Below are positions 1 through 11,002 of a stretch of DNA of 64,000 nucleotides, one piece after another. Under the pieces are notes generated by a model. That model was not told the DNA's origin. It was given only the letters and a program-made list of their open reading frames with translations, and ran no database searches. Source of the DNA: Syngnathus acus (Eukaryota > Chordata > Actinopteri > Syngnathiformes > Syngnathidae); the NCBI RefSeq assembly GCF_901709675.1, contig NC_051092.1, positions 193,501 through 257,500 on the forward strand, in the 5' to 3' direction. Position numbers and translations under genes: made by a program. Each line of letters begins with the position of its first letter. Position 1 is the stretch's first letter.

Positions 1-2596
1 AAGGACTAAGCGCCCCGTGCTCACGCAACATGGGATCATAAGGCACAGCGCAGGCGGGCTGTCCCGCGAACAAGCCTTTGCCACGGGTCGGCCGGATGGA
101 GCCGGTTCCCCGCGACTCTCCGTAAATAGGAGCCCTAAGGTGCTTTTGTTATTGCCATGCAGAGAATTGCCTGACTGTTTGCCTTTGGTGGCTTGTTTGA
201 GGGGAGAAAACAGGTTGGACGGAAAGGAAGCTCAAGGCTGCCGGCGCCGGCCTCCGTCTCGGTGATGTCAGCTGGCTCACGTGAGGAGGCTTAGCTGCGC
301 GCCGAGAGAAAGAGCTTTGTGTTGTGCGAGCCGGAGCCGGAGCCGGAGCCGGAACCAGAGCCTGAAATGGCCACAGAGGCTGGCTCTCCACATCAGAGTG
401 GGCGTTCCTGACCAAAGCAGCTCCTTTGCCTCATTCTTTGCTTGAAACAGGTTTGGCAAGTTGAGCCAGCAAACACTGAATGGGCATAGCCAAATGTCTG
501 CTTCTTCCAAGTCAATGACGTGGAAATTTGCACCTTTGGCTTGGCAAACTTAAAGGGAGGACCATCAGCACCTCCACATTTCAAGCTGCCTCTTCAGCTC
601 CAGGGTGAAATCATCTGCATCTGGAGAGTTCCGTCCAAGCTGATCACCATCTCGCTCTTTTGGATCCTGAGCACTTGTTGACCAAAGCAGCTTCTTCTTC
701 GCCCGCTGCCACCATCTGCTTCCTGTCCTCACCCCCCTCCCTTCTGCCCCCCCAAAAGACCTCTTTATCCTCTGCAGCCCCCAGACCTAGTCAGACCTCG
801 CCATGGCACAAACAACACCCCTGGGGAGAGACTGGATGCAACTGAACGAAAAGTAGGCCACTTCCTCGGCAGAGACGCGAGAGGACATTGTTTTGCCTCT
901 CGGTGCGGCTAATTCATTTAGCCGGCTCAAATTGAGTCAGCCCGCCGCAGTAGTAGAAAAGAAGCTCATTCGTCTTCCCGCAAAATGCATTTCACTGTAG
1001 AGATTGTGTGCCTGCCAAGGAGTCGCGGGAGCGAGCTGCTCACGTGATTCCTCAGGACGCCCAGCGTGCGTCTCGTCTCGTCTCGTCTCCCGCTCGCTCG
1101 GTTTGATCCATTTTACGAATCTCCTATCTGTCTGCGTTGGCGGCGATGAGCCTGCAAACTGCTTTTGACCTACAACAGCAATATGGAAGGCTTCAGAGTT
1201 GGGTGGGAGACAGCAGCCTGTGATGGAATCGTAGTAAAGTTAGCCTTTGCACAAAGCCAAATGGGAGAGCTTCCGTTGGGGGAGGCCAAGCGGGGGGCAT
1301 CCCCCTCGCCGCCGCCCCCCATGCACGTCTGGCCACGCACACTCACACCGTGGCCTAGTTATGAACGTCCCACCGCACTCTTTGCCTTTCATTGTGTGGG
1401 GAGGAGCTCCGATGAGATTTTGCGTGTAATGTGCCGCCCCATGGCTGGCTGGTTGTGGTCCAACATAAGAAGCCCATCACGAGATGCCTGACAGACATCA
1501 AACTCCACCCGATTTACTCAAGGGAAGAATGGAGAGCAGAATTGACGGTAAACGCTCATAGCGCCCGCCACCTAATGTGACGGCAGACGTTTGCACCAAT
1601 TGCGCTTGGTGCTGGAACATCTCGTTGACACCGATGATGACAGCAGGGTCAACAAGTTGCTTGGGAGGAGCGAGCGAGCCATCGGCGTGCTGTCGGCACA
1701 CTCGCCGCCGCCGCCAGGCTCACGTGAGGGCAAATGTGCCTCTGGGAGACCATCAAGGGGGCAGATGGGCCTCAAAAGCCAACACACATGGCCATTCGTT
1801 TGGGGGAAACAAGTAACAAAGTCAAGGGGGCAGATGGGCCTCAAAAGCCAACACACATGGCCATTCGTTTGGGGGAAACAAGTAACAAAGTCTCGGCGGC
1901 AAACTCGTGGACTGGAAGGGCAAATGAAATGCGGACCTTCAATTTGTTACTGTAGTCAAACCGTTTTGGTTGAACCTGGAATCGAACTGTTGCGCTCTTG
2001 TATATGACGTCAAGGGGGCCCTTCATCGCAGAAACGTCTCAAAGGTCACTAGATGGGAGGGGCGGGGGGAGTCGTTCTACGATAACGATAACGCCGCCAT
2101 CTGCGATCCATACACTTGTGGCCCTGAAGACGTTCCCAAATGACATTTGACACAATAATGATGCATCTGTTTGGAAAATGGTGCGACTTCATTTCTCTTG
2201 CACAACCAAGCCACTTCAAGCTGATCGTGCACTTTACATGAAGGATCGCTTTGTGAGCAAACTTGAAATGACGTCACCCCAGACCAAGAATCCCTTGAAC
2301 ATATGTTCCTAACGTTTGATCCAATGTTTTCCTCTCGTTCAAAAAATGTTCTCTTTCTCACGAAAACTCACTCCGACTGCTTGCTGCATGATGTGAAATG
2401 CTGCCTTTTCCGACGTTTCAGCCCCGACCTGAACGCAACGAGCCTGCGAGCCGCGCGGCTGTTTTCGGCTTTTAAAAAGCCACCAACTGACGACACAAAA
2501 TGTCACGGAAGGAAGATGGACAGCACACGCAAGTCTACGACGACGACCACAGCAAGAAGAGAAAGAAAAGGAAGAAGAAGAAGTGAACTCACTCAC
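1..2596. other. Left-edge region without a recognisable gene
   Basis: Only short, unrelated open frames occur here and none resembles a known protein. The stretch includes a short TCTCG pentamer run near 1073-1090 and a 69-bp tandem duplication (listed separately). It may be an intron of the minus-strand gene whose possible first exon lies at 2597-2668, but I see no second exon for it. Confidence 0.4.
1753..1892. repeat. Two-copy 69-bp tandem duplication
   Basis: Two nearly identical 69-bp units follow each other directly. The first starts around 1753-1757 and the second around 1822-1826, judged by the repeated stretches AAGGGGGCAGATGGGCCTCA and TTTGGGGGAAACAAGTAACA. Near identity suggests a recent duplication. 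No coding content is apparent. Confidence 0.85.
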
Positions 2597-2668
2597 CATC
2601 CGGCTACCGAGGTGTTTCTCCACTTCGGATAAACTCCGCACCGACACGCTGGCGCTGGGCATGATCAT
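2597..2668 (-). CDS. Possible first coding exon of an unidentified gene
   Basis: On the minus strand an ATG opens 24 codons, including the stretch SVSVRSLSEVEKHLGSRM, and ends exactly at a strong donor (ATG|GTGAGTGAG). The exon is 72 nt and phase 0. If real, the rest of the gene lies to the left and mostly outside the window. Human synteny would place NDUFA12, TMCC3 or CEP83 near here, but the peptide does not match the N-termini of those proteins as I know them. I therefore give no name. It could be a chance ORF beside a chance donor. Confidence 0.3.
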
Positions 2669-2910
2669 CCCGTAAATCAATCAATCATCCAATCAATCCG
2701 AATTTAGCGTTTGCAGCGATGGAGTGGGGCGAGCATGTTTGCGCGCTTCGACCCCGACTCGCTCTCTCGTCTCGTGTTATCTGTTGAACGGGCATTCTGT
2801 CATCGCTCTTGTACGACCAACTGTGCGAGTGTGAAACAAACCCCGCCTTTGTGCCGGCCTGCGTCTGCGTCTGCGCCTGCGCAACAAACCCCGCCTTTGT
2901 GCCGGTCGCC

Positions 2911-3028
2911 CTGCCTGCGCCTGCCTGCGCCTGCCTGCGCCTGCCTGCGCCTGCCTGCGCCTGCCTGCGCCTGCCTGCGCCTGCCTGCGCCTGCCTGCGC
3001 CTGCCTGCGCCTGCCTGCGCCTGCCTGC
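2911..3028. repeat. 10-bp minisatellite, unit CTGCCTGCGC
   Basis: The 10-mer CTGCCTGCGC is repeated about 11.8 times with almost no variation. Because 10 is not a multiple of three, every frame encodes a long low-complexity peptide (PAC/LRL on plus, AGAGRRRQ on minus). These are artefacts and not genes. Confidence 0.95.
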
Positions 3029-3054
3029 AAGCTTTCGTTTAACACCATCTTCAG

Positions 3055-3274
3055 CAGGGGTCTCAAAGTCCAGTCCTCGGGGGGGGGGCCGCATTCCTAC
3101 ATGTTTTCCAAGTTTCCCTCGTTCAACACACCTGATTCAATGATCAGGCTCCTGCAGAACGTGAGGATGAACTGATCATTTGAATCAGGTGTGTTGAACG
3201 AGGGAAACTTGGAAAACATGTAGGAATGCGGCCCCCCCCCCCCCCCCCCCGAGGACTGGACTTTGAGACCCCTG
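3055..3274. mobile_element. Fold-back MITE, hAT-like, with 8-bp target-site duplication
   Basis: The element is almost entirely an inverted repeat. The left end CAGGGGTCTCAAAGTCCAGT mirrors the right end, which finishes ...TTTGAGACCCCTG. The complementarity runs inward about 90 bp, through a G/C homopolymer and the stretch TGTTTTCCAAGTTTCCCTCG, to a short central loop. The 8 bp on each side are identical, ATCTTCAG at 3047-3054 and at 3275-3282. An 8-bp duplication with CAG...CTG ends is typical of hAT-superfamily non-autonomous elements. It has no coding capacity. Confidence 0.85.
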
Positions 3275-4285
3275 ATCTTCAGTCTGTGCATCAGATTGGC
3301 ACACCGATTGAAATTTGATTTCACACAACGACAAAGGCGCAGATGATTCGTCTATGACGTCATGACGCCGTCAGCTACTTCCCAAGGAGAACCTACTCAA
3401 TGTCAGATTGGTGTTGCTGCATTTAGCCACTCAAGTATCAGCGGCCTCCACCATTGGCACTCTACCGTTCCCGTTTTGAACATGATCAAAGCGGAACGGA
3501 AGGAAATGGAGTGCATTTACACTTGTGCTCGTCTGGCTGGGAGTCGTGCCTTACCACCATGGCTGGCTGACTGACTGTCTGTCTGTCTGTCTGTCTGTCC
3601 GTCCTCACGAGGGCCTTTCTGTCAAGTATTTTGCTTTGGTGCCTTGGCTTTTCATGTCATACTTTTATTAGTATTTAAAGCTCTTTTGTTCCATTTTTCG
3701 CCACAAATCAATACTATTGGCCAGTCCCCGTTGTTATTTGACAACTTATTGTCCAATAAAGTGTTGGAAATGGCCCGCTGTCATTTACGACGACGCAATG
3801 GTGTTTTCCTGGGAAACGTGGTTCTTTCATTTTCTTTATTTACATTTAGCCAGATTGTGGCTTTGAATCGCGTGTTGCACGCACGCACGCAGAGAAAAGG
3901 TAAACATTGAGTTATCCAGTCCGCTACACAGATGTCCACTTTCAACAGTGGTCCGATATGACACAAGACATGAAGCGCCGTGAAAAGGGACCTTTGCTAC
4001 ATGCAAAATGTTCCCGGGGCAATGTGCCCCGATGCGTGTTCAACCGGCAGAAATTCAATATTAAAAAAGGAACACGCTTGGCAGCACTGTCGCTAGCTCC
4101 CAAGTCGAATGGAGTGACTCAAATGTATATATTTTTTGCTCTACTGGGCCTGGGAGTTTGGCTCCCTTTGCTCATTTCATTCTTAATGATGCATTAAATC
4201 TTAGATCTTGACCGTTTTGACACATTCAGCGAGGCTCGACTCGGCCGTTCCGCGGAGCAGGGAGTCCAAATATAATTGAGACGTG
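3275..4285. other. Intergenic stretch 3' of nr2c1
   Basis: No exon-like frame is supported here. A plus-strand AATAAA occurs near 3755 and a CTGT tetranucleotide run at about 3570-3600. The right end borders the presumed nr2c1 polyadenylation site. Confidence 0.4.
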
Positions 4286-4291
4286 TTTATT
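4286..4291 (-). terminator. nr2c1: Probable nr2c1 polyadenylation signal
   Basis: AATAAA on the minus strand, about 600 nt beyond the nr2c1 stop codon at 4893. It is the first canonical hexamer downstream that I noticed. No experimental support is available. Confidence 0.5.
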
Positions 4292-4892
4292 TTCAAATAC
4301 AAGAGGGTAATGGATTTTTTTTTTTTTTGTCTGCGATGATGGCAGAGTGCTCTCCGCGGTTCTATTTACACACAGTGACGGCATCCTTTGGATGGGCAAA
4401 CAAAACAACATTTTGACGGCAATTTAAAAGCGTGACATTCCAGTAGTATCAAACGTTTGGGATATAGGTCGCCGTCCGTGGTCTTCTGCGGCGTTTGCAG
4501 TGCGACCTGCCGCCGCGAGTGTCACTCGCGGGGGTTGCAACGGAGAGAGCGCAAGAGCCACAAAAAGCGTGTTGGACCCGGAGCGCTTTTTGGGAATAGG
4601 ACGGAAGCATTTCAGGTTCATCCTGAAATTTCAGCCCCAGGCCAAATAGCCCAAACTTTGGGCATGCGGTGCAGTGGAAGGAGAAAGACTTTCTCCCTGG
4701 AGGCCTTCAAAATGCTCCTTTAAAGCGCCCGCTGGGCTCGGCCCAAGGTTCAGTCCTGATTGCGCACACGTTGGCCTCTTCTTACCTTGCTCGGCCTCGC
4801 GTTCTGCCGTGCGTGGGCAAAAGTAGCGAAGCCCGCCCACGCCGTGCTGGCCTGAGACTGGCTGCAAGGGTCCCTTTGCAAGAGGGGGGCGG

Positions 4893-7800
4893 TCAAACCC
4901 CGGGAAGCGACTGGCTGTTGTAGTCGGTAGAGTCCATTTTGAGAATGTAAGGGATGATGCTGTCGATCTGCACGTTGCCGATGAGCCCGGCGAAGAAGAG
5001 CTCCTCGGTGACGGCGGCGCTGATGAGACGCAGGGCGGGAAGGCGCAGCAGCAGCTTGGACAACCTGCGCAAAAGCACACCTAGGACGCCGTACGTATCT
5101 CCGCAAGAAATGTTTTAAAGGTACAGATTTGGTTACGCCGGCCGGCCGGCCGAATATGAAAGGCTACGCTCCGGTACCAACCGGTAGGAGTCTTCCGGAT
5201 ACGTCCGCGTTACGTAATCCTGCAGCTCCATGTAGGCCTTCTGCTGGAACCTCTCGATCTGCAGAGTGTTGTCTATCCCGGGGTGATCTGAAGCAAGCCA
5301 AAGCAGCAGCAAACGTTGACCACACGTTTACGCACGTGCCCTTTTGCGGCCCGTTTCGGTCTTTGGGCAGGACGCACCGGGGCTGAAGAGGACGATGGCT
5401 TTGAGGAAGGCGTATTCGTAAGCGTCCGGGGACAGCTTGCTCATGCTGTTGCAGAACTCCTGCAACCTCCAGATGTGCTCCATCACCAGCTTCACGCGGT
5501 CCTGGGACAGCTTTTCTGCAACGCAAAGATCACGGCACCCGCCCGCTTTTCTCCGGCTTCGTTCTCTCTCACGCGTGCGCGCGCCACGCCGCGCCGTCGG
5601 CTTACCTTCCTGCAAGCCGGTCTGCAGATGGCCGATGATGGCGCTCAAGATGGTGCCCACGTTCATGACGTTGGAACACTGAGCCAGACCCAAAGCAAAC
5701 AGCTCGTTCCAGCAAGCTTTCATCAGGTTGATGTCGTTGTCCTCTTGAGCGCTGGAAGCACACGGCGCGGCGCGGCACGGCACGGCACGCCACGGCTTTA
5801 GGCTCGCCTCCAGCTCCAGCGAGAGGAGCGCACGTGACTCACCCCAAGGCTTGGAAGGCAGGAATGGAGCGCGCCCAGTGCATGGACAGAAAGAGGAGGC
5901 GCGAGGCCGACTCGCAGATGTAGTTGACGTTGAGGTACTCCGGCACGGGCACGGGCATCATGAGCTGGAGCGAGGGAGGGGAAAGGTGTGCGGGGGCCGT
6001 GCCGGGGGGCGGGCGCCATCGCACGCTTACCTTGAAGGGAATATGGCTGTCAGAGAGCAACGAGCCCTCCACTTCCAACACGGGGCCCGACTGGTCGCCC
6101 GACATCAGCTGCATGGCGGCCCGCAGGTCGGTGGCCGGCGACGGCTCGCCCGCGCCGGCGTGCAGGACTTTGGCCAGCGTGTCAAAAGCTCTGCGGAACG
6201 CACAGCCAAAGGTCACGGCAAACCGAGCGGCAATCAACACAACCCGAGAGCGGCCCGTTTGATCCGACTGCCTTGAGCTTGTGGGTGCTGTCATGCGGCT
6301 TTTGGTTCGCTCTGATGTTTCAAATCTTCAAATGCGATTCGGATGTTCTAGCCGCCCCCGAAACAGTTCTGCCTTGAGAACATCCACAAAATGCTCAATG
6401 TTCTCAGATCATCCCCGGCCGGTGAAGCGTTGCACTCGGGACACTTTTCAATACAGCACTATTTCTTTCATGACCCCCAAAAAAGGGCAACTTTAAATAG
6501 CTGCTTGGAGTGAATTTCATGCAAAATATTGGAGCACGTGGCTCCGCTTGACGCACGCCGTCACTCACTCGCTACCTCCCTCCCTCCCTCACTCACCGGG
6601 TGATGTCGCTTTGCTCATCTTCCCGCTGGTCGGCGATGGAGCCGTCGCCGTTGCTGAGCGTGTCGGCGGCGAGCGTCTCGCTGCCTCCGCCGGCCTCGTT
6701 GAGGTGGGCTAGGGAGGTGACCACGTTGGCCAGCGTGCCCAAGTCACTTTGAGAAGGGTCGTCGTGCTGACGGACGGACGGAGCCACGCACGCGCGGGCG
6801 TACCAGCAGGTCAGCTCAATGTTTTTCATATCCATTTGATTTCCTTCTGGCCGATGAGTGCCACGCTTACCTTTTCCGGGGACGCCGGGATCAAGAAGGT
6901 GTTTTCTAGCTTGGGGAAGGATTGTTGGATGTTGAGCAACATGCTTGACTCCAACAAATGCGTGGATCTGTTTGGAGAGTCGTGCATGATGTCACCAATC
7001 AGATTTGGGCTCAGCCGCCATCTATTTTCTTCACGCACGCTTTGGCGGCAAAAACTTTGCTCAAATGATTTTTTTTTTTTTTTTTAAATCATGTTGGGCA
7101 GAAGAATGGAACGCTCTGGCAGTAGACGGCACAAATCCATACGGTGGCCATTTGACGGCGTTACCTGGAAGTCTCCTTGTCGGACACAAAGGTGGGCGTG
7201 GCAGCCAGCGGGCTGCACAGGTTCTTGCGGATGTAGATCTTCTCCGTGGAGGCGGCGCAGTTGACAGACTTCTCCCTGCCGGGCACGTCCACCGGTTTGC
7301 GCTCGCACTGCACGGCTGCGACGCGGGACAAGCGGCGGGTGGGTCACAAGCGGTCCACTGTGGCGGGCGGGCGGGCGGGGGGACGGCGACGTACAATCCT
7401 GTTTCATGCCGACGGCCACGCAGCGCTGCAGCCGACAGTACTGGCAGCGGTTGCGGTGGATCTTGTTGATGGCGCACTCGCCTGAGCCCCTGCACGTGTA
7501 GACCAGGTTCTTGCGGATGCTGCGCTTGAAGAAGCCCTTGCAGCCCTCGCAGCTGACGGCTCCGTAATGGCGCCCTGCCGGAGGGGAAAGCGCGTGGGCG
7601 GGCGCCGCTTGACACATAGCACCGTCGAAGCAAACGGACAGACGGCGATTCCAACCTGAGGCCTTGTCGCCGCACACCACGCAGTACTCCACCACGGGCT
7701 TGGCGACGGACTGCTCCGAGCCCTCCGTTACAAACTGACGTCAAGACAGAGAATCTGCGTGAGCTTTGCGGCTTGGCGACATTTGTCAACAAAGCGGGCA

Positions 7801-8334
7801 CGGGCGAAGCGAGCGCACCTGGAGATCCGGAGAGGCGAAGAGCAGCTGGTTGAGCCCGGAGCTGTCCGGCGCCGCCACGATGACCTTGTTGGGCGAGCCC
7901 TCCCTCTTGGCCAGTATCACCTTCCCGCCGGGCGAATACTCGGCGCTGGCCAGGATGAACTGCTGCTTACCGGGAGAGCCCGGCTCCAGGGCGGTGACGA
8001 TCTGGATCTTCTGCCCGCTCTGCGGATCCGTCACAATCTGGAGGCCGTTCAAAGACGACAGTGTGAGCGCGCAAAGTCAGCGACCGAGCACGACGGCCAG
8101 AAACGGGCCGTGGGACGCGCTCGCTCGTCTTCCGAAACTCATTGCGGTCAAAAAAAAATATACAATTCAAAAATGTGGCGGCGCTGGAACAATTCAATGG
8201 CGTCTGCAATCATTTTCATGAACGTTGTCAGTTGACGTCTGGAGGCCGGCGGCGTTGATCACCTGCAGTCGGTGTCCCGTGGACATGTTGCTGTCAGCTG
8301 ACACCAGCTGGATCCTCTGAGCGTGCCCATCCAT
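4893..8334 (-). CDS. nr2c1: Orphan nuclear receptor NR2C1 (testicular receptor 2)
   Basis: Thirteen coding exons, minus strand: 8334-8263, 8037-7819, 7734-7656, 7574-7395, 7315-7165, 6967-6871, 6766-6597, 6190-6031, 5964-5843, 5751-5606, 5515-5378, 5287-5182, 5064-4893. All phases match and give 603 aa. The product is a DNA-binding transcription factor of the NR2C family that binds AGGTCA direct repeats and usually acts as a repressor. The DNA-binding domain starts near residue 115 ([10 protein letters not shown]-box [11 protein letters not shown]) and ends near 183. The second zinc finger ends [14 protein letters not shown], which is TR2-like, since TR4 has CRLKKC. The ligand-binding domain fills the last 230 residues ([34 protein letters not shown]). 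The ligand domain resembles TR4 in places, but the finger sequence and the fgd6 neighbour favour nr2c1. nr2c2 is the alternative. Confidence 0.93.
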
Positions 8335-9691
8335 ATTGGCGCCGCACACATCGACTTCCCGCCGCACCTCACCTCACCTCAGTGCCCCATCCAGTTTATG
8401 GCACTAGAGAGGAAACGCACGTGTGTCAAAGCAGTGGCAGGCCAGGCCAGGCCAGGCCAGGCCAGGCCGGGCCAAGGTGCGCAAAGTCAAAGCACTTCAG
8501 GATGATACCTGCATGTCACACAAAGTTCTTTCGATATTATTCGTTCATCCATCACGGTAGAAGAATGAATCATCCCGTCGGCCTCAGCCCTAATGGTGTC
8601 CCGCTAGTCGTACAGGGACGAAAGGCCGAAGTGCCAAATTGTTTCGCGGCAGAGGACGTGCTTTTGCAGGCGACGAAGCTCGTGATGCCGGAGAAAGAAC
8701 TTTTTCGGAGAGCCGGCAAGTATCTGTGCAGAGTGTGAGAGAGCTCCGGTCTCCATAATAGTGCTCGGGCATTGTCGTGAGCCCTTTTGCTCCTTGCCAA
8801 TTATTCTGCGCATCGTAGGATCTGATCCGTTTGGGTCACGGCCGTTGCACAATGACCCCTGACCCCAAGTGTAGACTCCACACTTAAACAAGTGCGTTTT
8901 GAGGACCGGGAGCCTACTAGTTCATCATTGAGTGGCTGTCACCAACGAACGTTCGAGGCCTCTGTTCGCAACTCCGTCCGGACAAATACATGTAAATTGT
9001 TTTATTCACGATCTAGTGACACGGAACAACCCGGCGCCATTGTGGTATCTAAGCAAAAAAACAACAACAACAAAAACTCCCGACTGCCAGTGACCCCCCC
9101 TCCCCTTGAAAAAAAATCGATACGGAAGATAAAGGTATTTCTTTTCCTGTCGGTGAAAGGTCAACATTGAAGGGTTAAAGGCACGCCGAGAGGCCCGCGC
9201 GAGCGGAGCCAAAACGCGGCGGCGGCGGCGGCGGCAGCGGCGAGGACGACCATCCCACTGAGCAATAAAATAGCTTGGAAATTCCCCCACAAAGCCCATA
9301 CTGCAAGAAGAGCGCAACATCTCCGCTTTAGAGCATGACCTTGCGCTCGTTTATTGAAAGTTCGGAACGCAATGTTAGCATATGTGCTAACGTCTGCGGA
9401 AGAGCAGCTAGATAGATAGCTAGCTAGCACGCGAGAGAGCTCTAAAACGGATTACTTACGGCAGCACTGACAAAATGAGGAGATTAAGTGACATTTCGTT
9501 GGTACGGGGGGTTATTTGTGAACGACATACCTAACTCAGCGTCGTGCTAACGAGCTAGCTGTTAGCCGTGTGCTAGTAGGAAGCCAATGGCAGCCCGGCT
9601 GTTCTCCGGCGCCCTCACCGCAGATGTGAGCGGAAAAGCGGCGACGATAACCCTCGTGCCTCGCCGCACACACCACGCACATTTCCTTACC
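8335..9691. other. nr2c1 5' flank / first intron
   Basis: This lies between the first coding exon and the likely 5' UTR exon of nr2c1. It contains a CCAGG pentamer run (about 8447-8470) and a GCGGCG-rich patch near 9217-9243. A second good minus-strand donor (GCC|GTAAGTAATC) near 9465 could belong to an alternative leader exon. No coding exon is supported. Confidence 0.4.
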
Positions 9692-9829
9692 TGGCCAGAA
9701 GTCGTTACTTGTATTTTGTCCTTTAATATCCAAACAAATTCTTTTTTTTTTTTTTTTTTTTCAGCGCTTGGTGGGCGGGTCAGAGTTCGTGACCCCAATT
9801 TTCTTTCCCTGGAAATGTGCGCATGCGCA
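9692..9829 (-). promoter_or_regulatory. nr2c1: Likely nr2c1 promoter and 5' UTR exon
   Basis: The palindrome TGCGCATGCGCA at 9818-9829 is a perfect consensus for the activator NRF1. About 125 bp downstream on the minus strand is a strong splice donor (GGCCAG|GTAAGGAAAT, exon end near 9692). This fits a short non-coding first exon spliced to the ATG exon at 8334. The transcription start is inferred and not shown by the sequence. Confidence 0.45.
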
Positions 9830-9924
9830 GAGACGGCGATGTCGCGTGTTCAAACTGAGTTGGCAACATTTTGAAAAAGCCGAGCAAGCAAGCCACTTTG
9901 AAAACGTAGCCCGCCCGCCCGGCG

Positions 9925-9965
<41 letters not shown>
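9925..9965. repeat. (CTAT)n microsatellite
   Basis: About ten uninterrupted CTAT units, between nr2c1 and fgd6. Confidence 0.95.
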
Positions 9966-10489
9966 ATACGCTATAACGGAAGCAATTCTTCACTTTGAGC
10001 CGTTTTCCAAACTTTCAGTTTAACAACTCCATTCTTAAGAAAATAAAAACTAGAGAAAATACTTTGCTGTCACATGAATTCTTATTTTTATGTTCATGTT
10101 GTAGTTAAGCACTAGTACAAGAGATGGAAATACAAACACTTTTTTATTATATCATTGAGTATCTAAAAAAAAAAAAAAAAATCTGCATCTTAATTTCTAC
10201 AACCATGTGCAATTTCAGGGATTCCACGTCTCTGTTTTTCCTGCCTCAACTTCGGACATCCCCGCACAACACGCAACAGTCACAAAAAAAATAAAACCAC
10301 AAGTGCACTATTGAGCAAAGTTTGTCTTGTGTTTGGCAATGACTTTGAAGCCGAAGTAAACCGTTCCCACGTGCAAATGTGATCCTTTGACCCGTGACTG
10401 GCTAGCGTTCGTGTAATTCACATTTGTTATGGAAATGTGCACATTTTTAAACATTGGTGATGACAGATGGCATGCTAAAACATGAGGCG

Positions 10490-10495
10490 TTTATT
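10490..10495 (-). terminator. fgd6: Probable fgd6 polyadenylation signal
   Basis: AATAAA on the minus strand, about 510 nt past the fgd6 stop codon at 11003. The interval includes a (CGCA)n run and an AT-rich stretch, consistent with a 3' UTR. Confidence 0.45.
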
Positions 10496-10803
10496 CCACT
10501 AACAAGATGTGCTCTTCACCTCATTTGAGGCTATTATTGATCCCCACAGAGAATCCATTGACACAACACGGGTGGCGAGCCACTGGAATGAGTCAAGTAC
10601 CGTCGTGACTGATAGAAACGGGGGTGGCGGCCGGAGGGTCACATCTATTACAAAAAATAATTTAGGGACAAAAATTGTGTGCTACAGCGAATAACGAGGT
10701 GTTGTGTGAATACAACCAAAGCAGACGTAAGCCACAAACGACATGAAAGAAATATTATTGTAAAAAAATGGCACAATGAGAAAGACGGCAAATAGCGCAC
10801 GCT

Positions 10804-10843
<40 letters not shown>

Positions 10844-10844
10844 C
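10804..10844. repeat. (CGCA)n microsatellite in fgd6 3' UTR region
   Basis: About ten GCAC units. The repeating RACV peptides encoded on the minus strand are repeat artefacts. Confidence 0.95.
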
Positions 10845-11002
10845 TCTGTATGAAAAGAGAGATGCTGACAAAAAAAGTAAACTGGCATTCCTATCATTCC
10901 ATTCTATTTGAAAAGAAGAACAGATGGAAAAGTGGGAGCACTGAGGTAAAACCTGGCGGGCCGGAGATGAAAGGTCAACATGGCGCAGTCGCTCTCCAGA
11001 GA

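Noticed and set aside
2911-3028. Direct-repeat array that might be mistaken for CRISPR
   Set aside because: Ten-bp head-to-tail units without spacers in a vertebrate genome form a minisatellite.
9161-9430. Minus-strand 89-aa frame with a hydrophobic stretch
   Set aside because: It overlaps a GCGGCG repeat and the presumed nr2c1 leader intron and lacks a convincing ATG context or homology.
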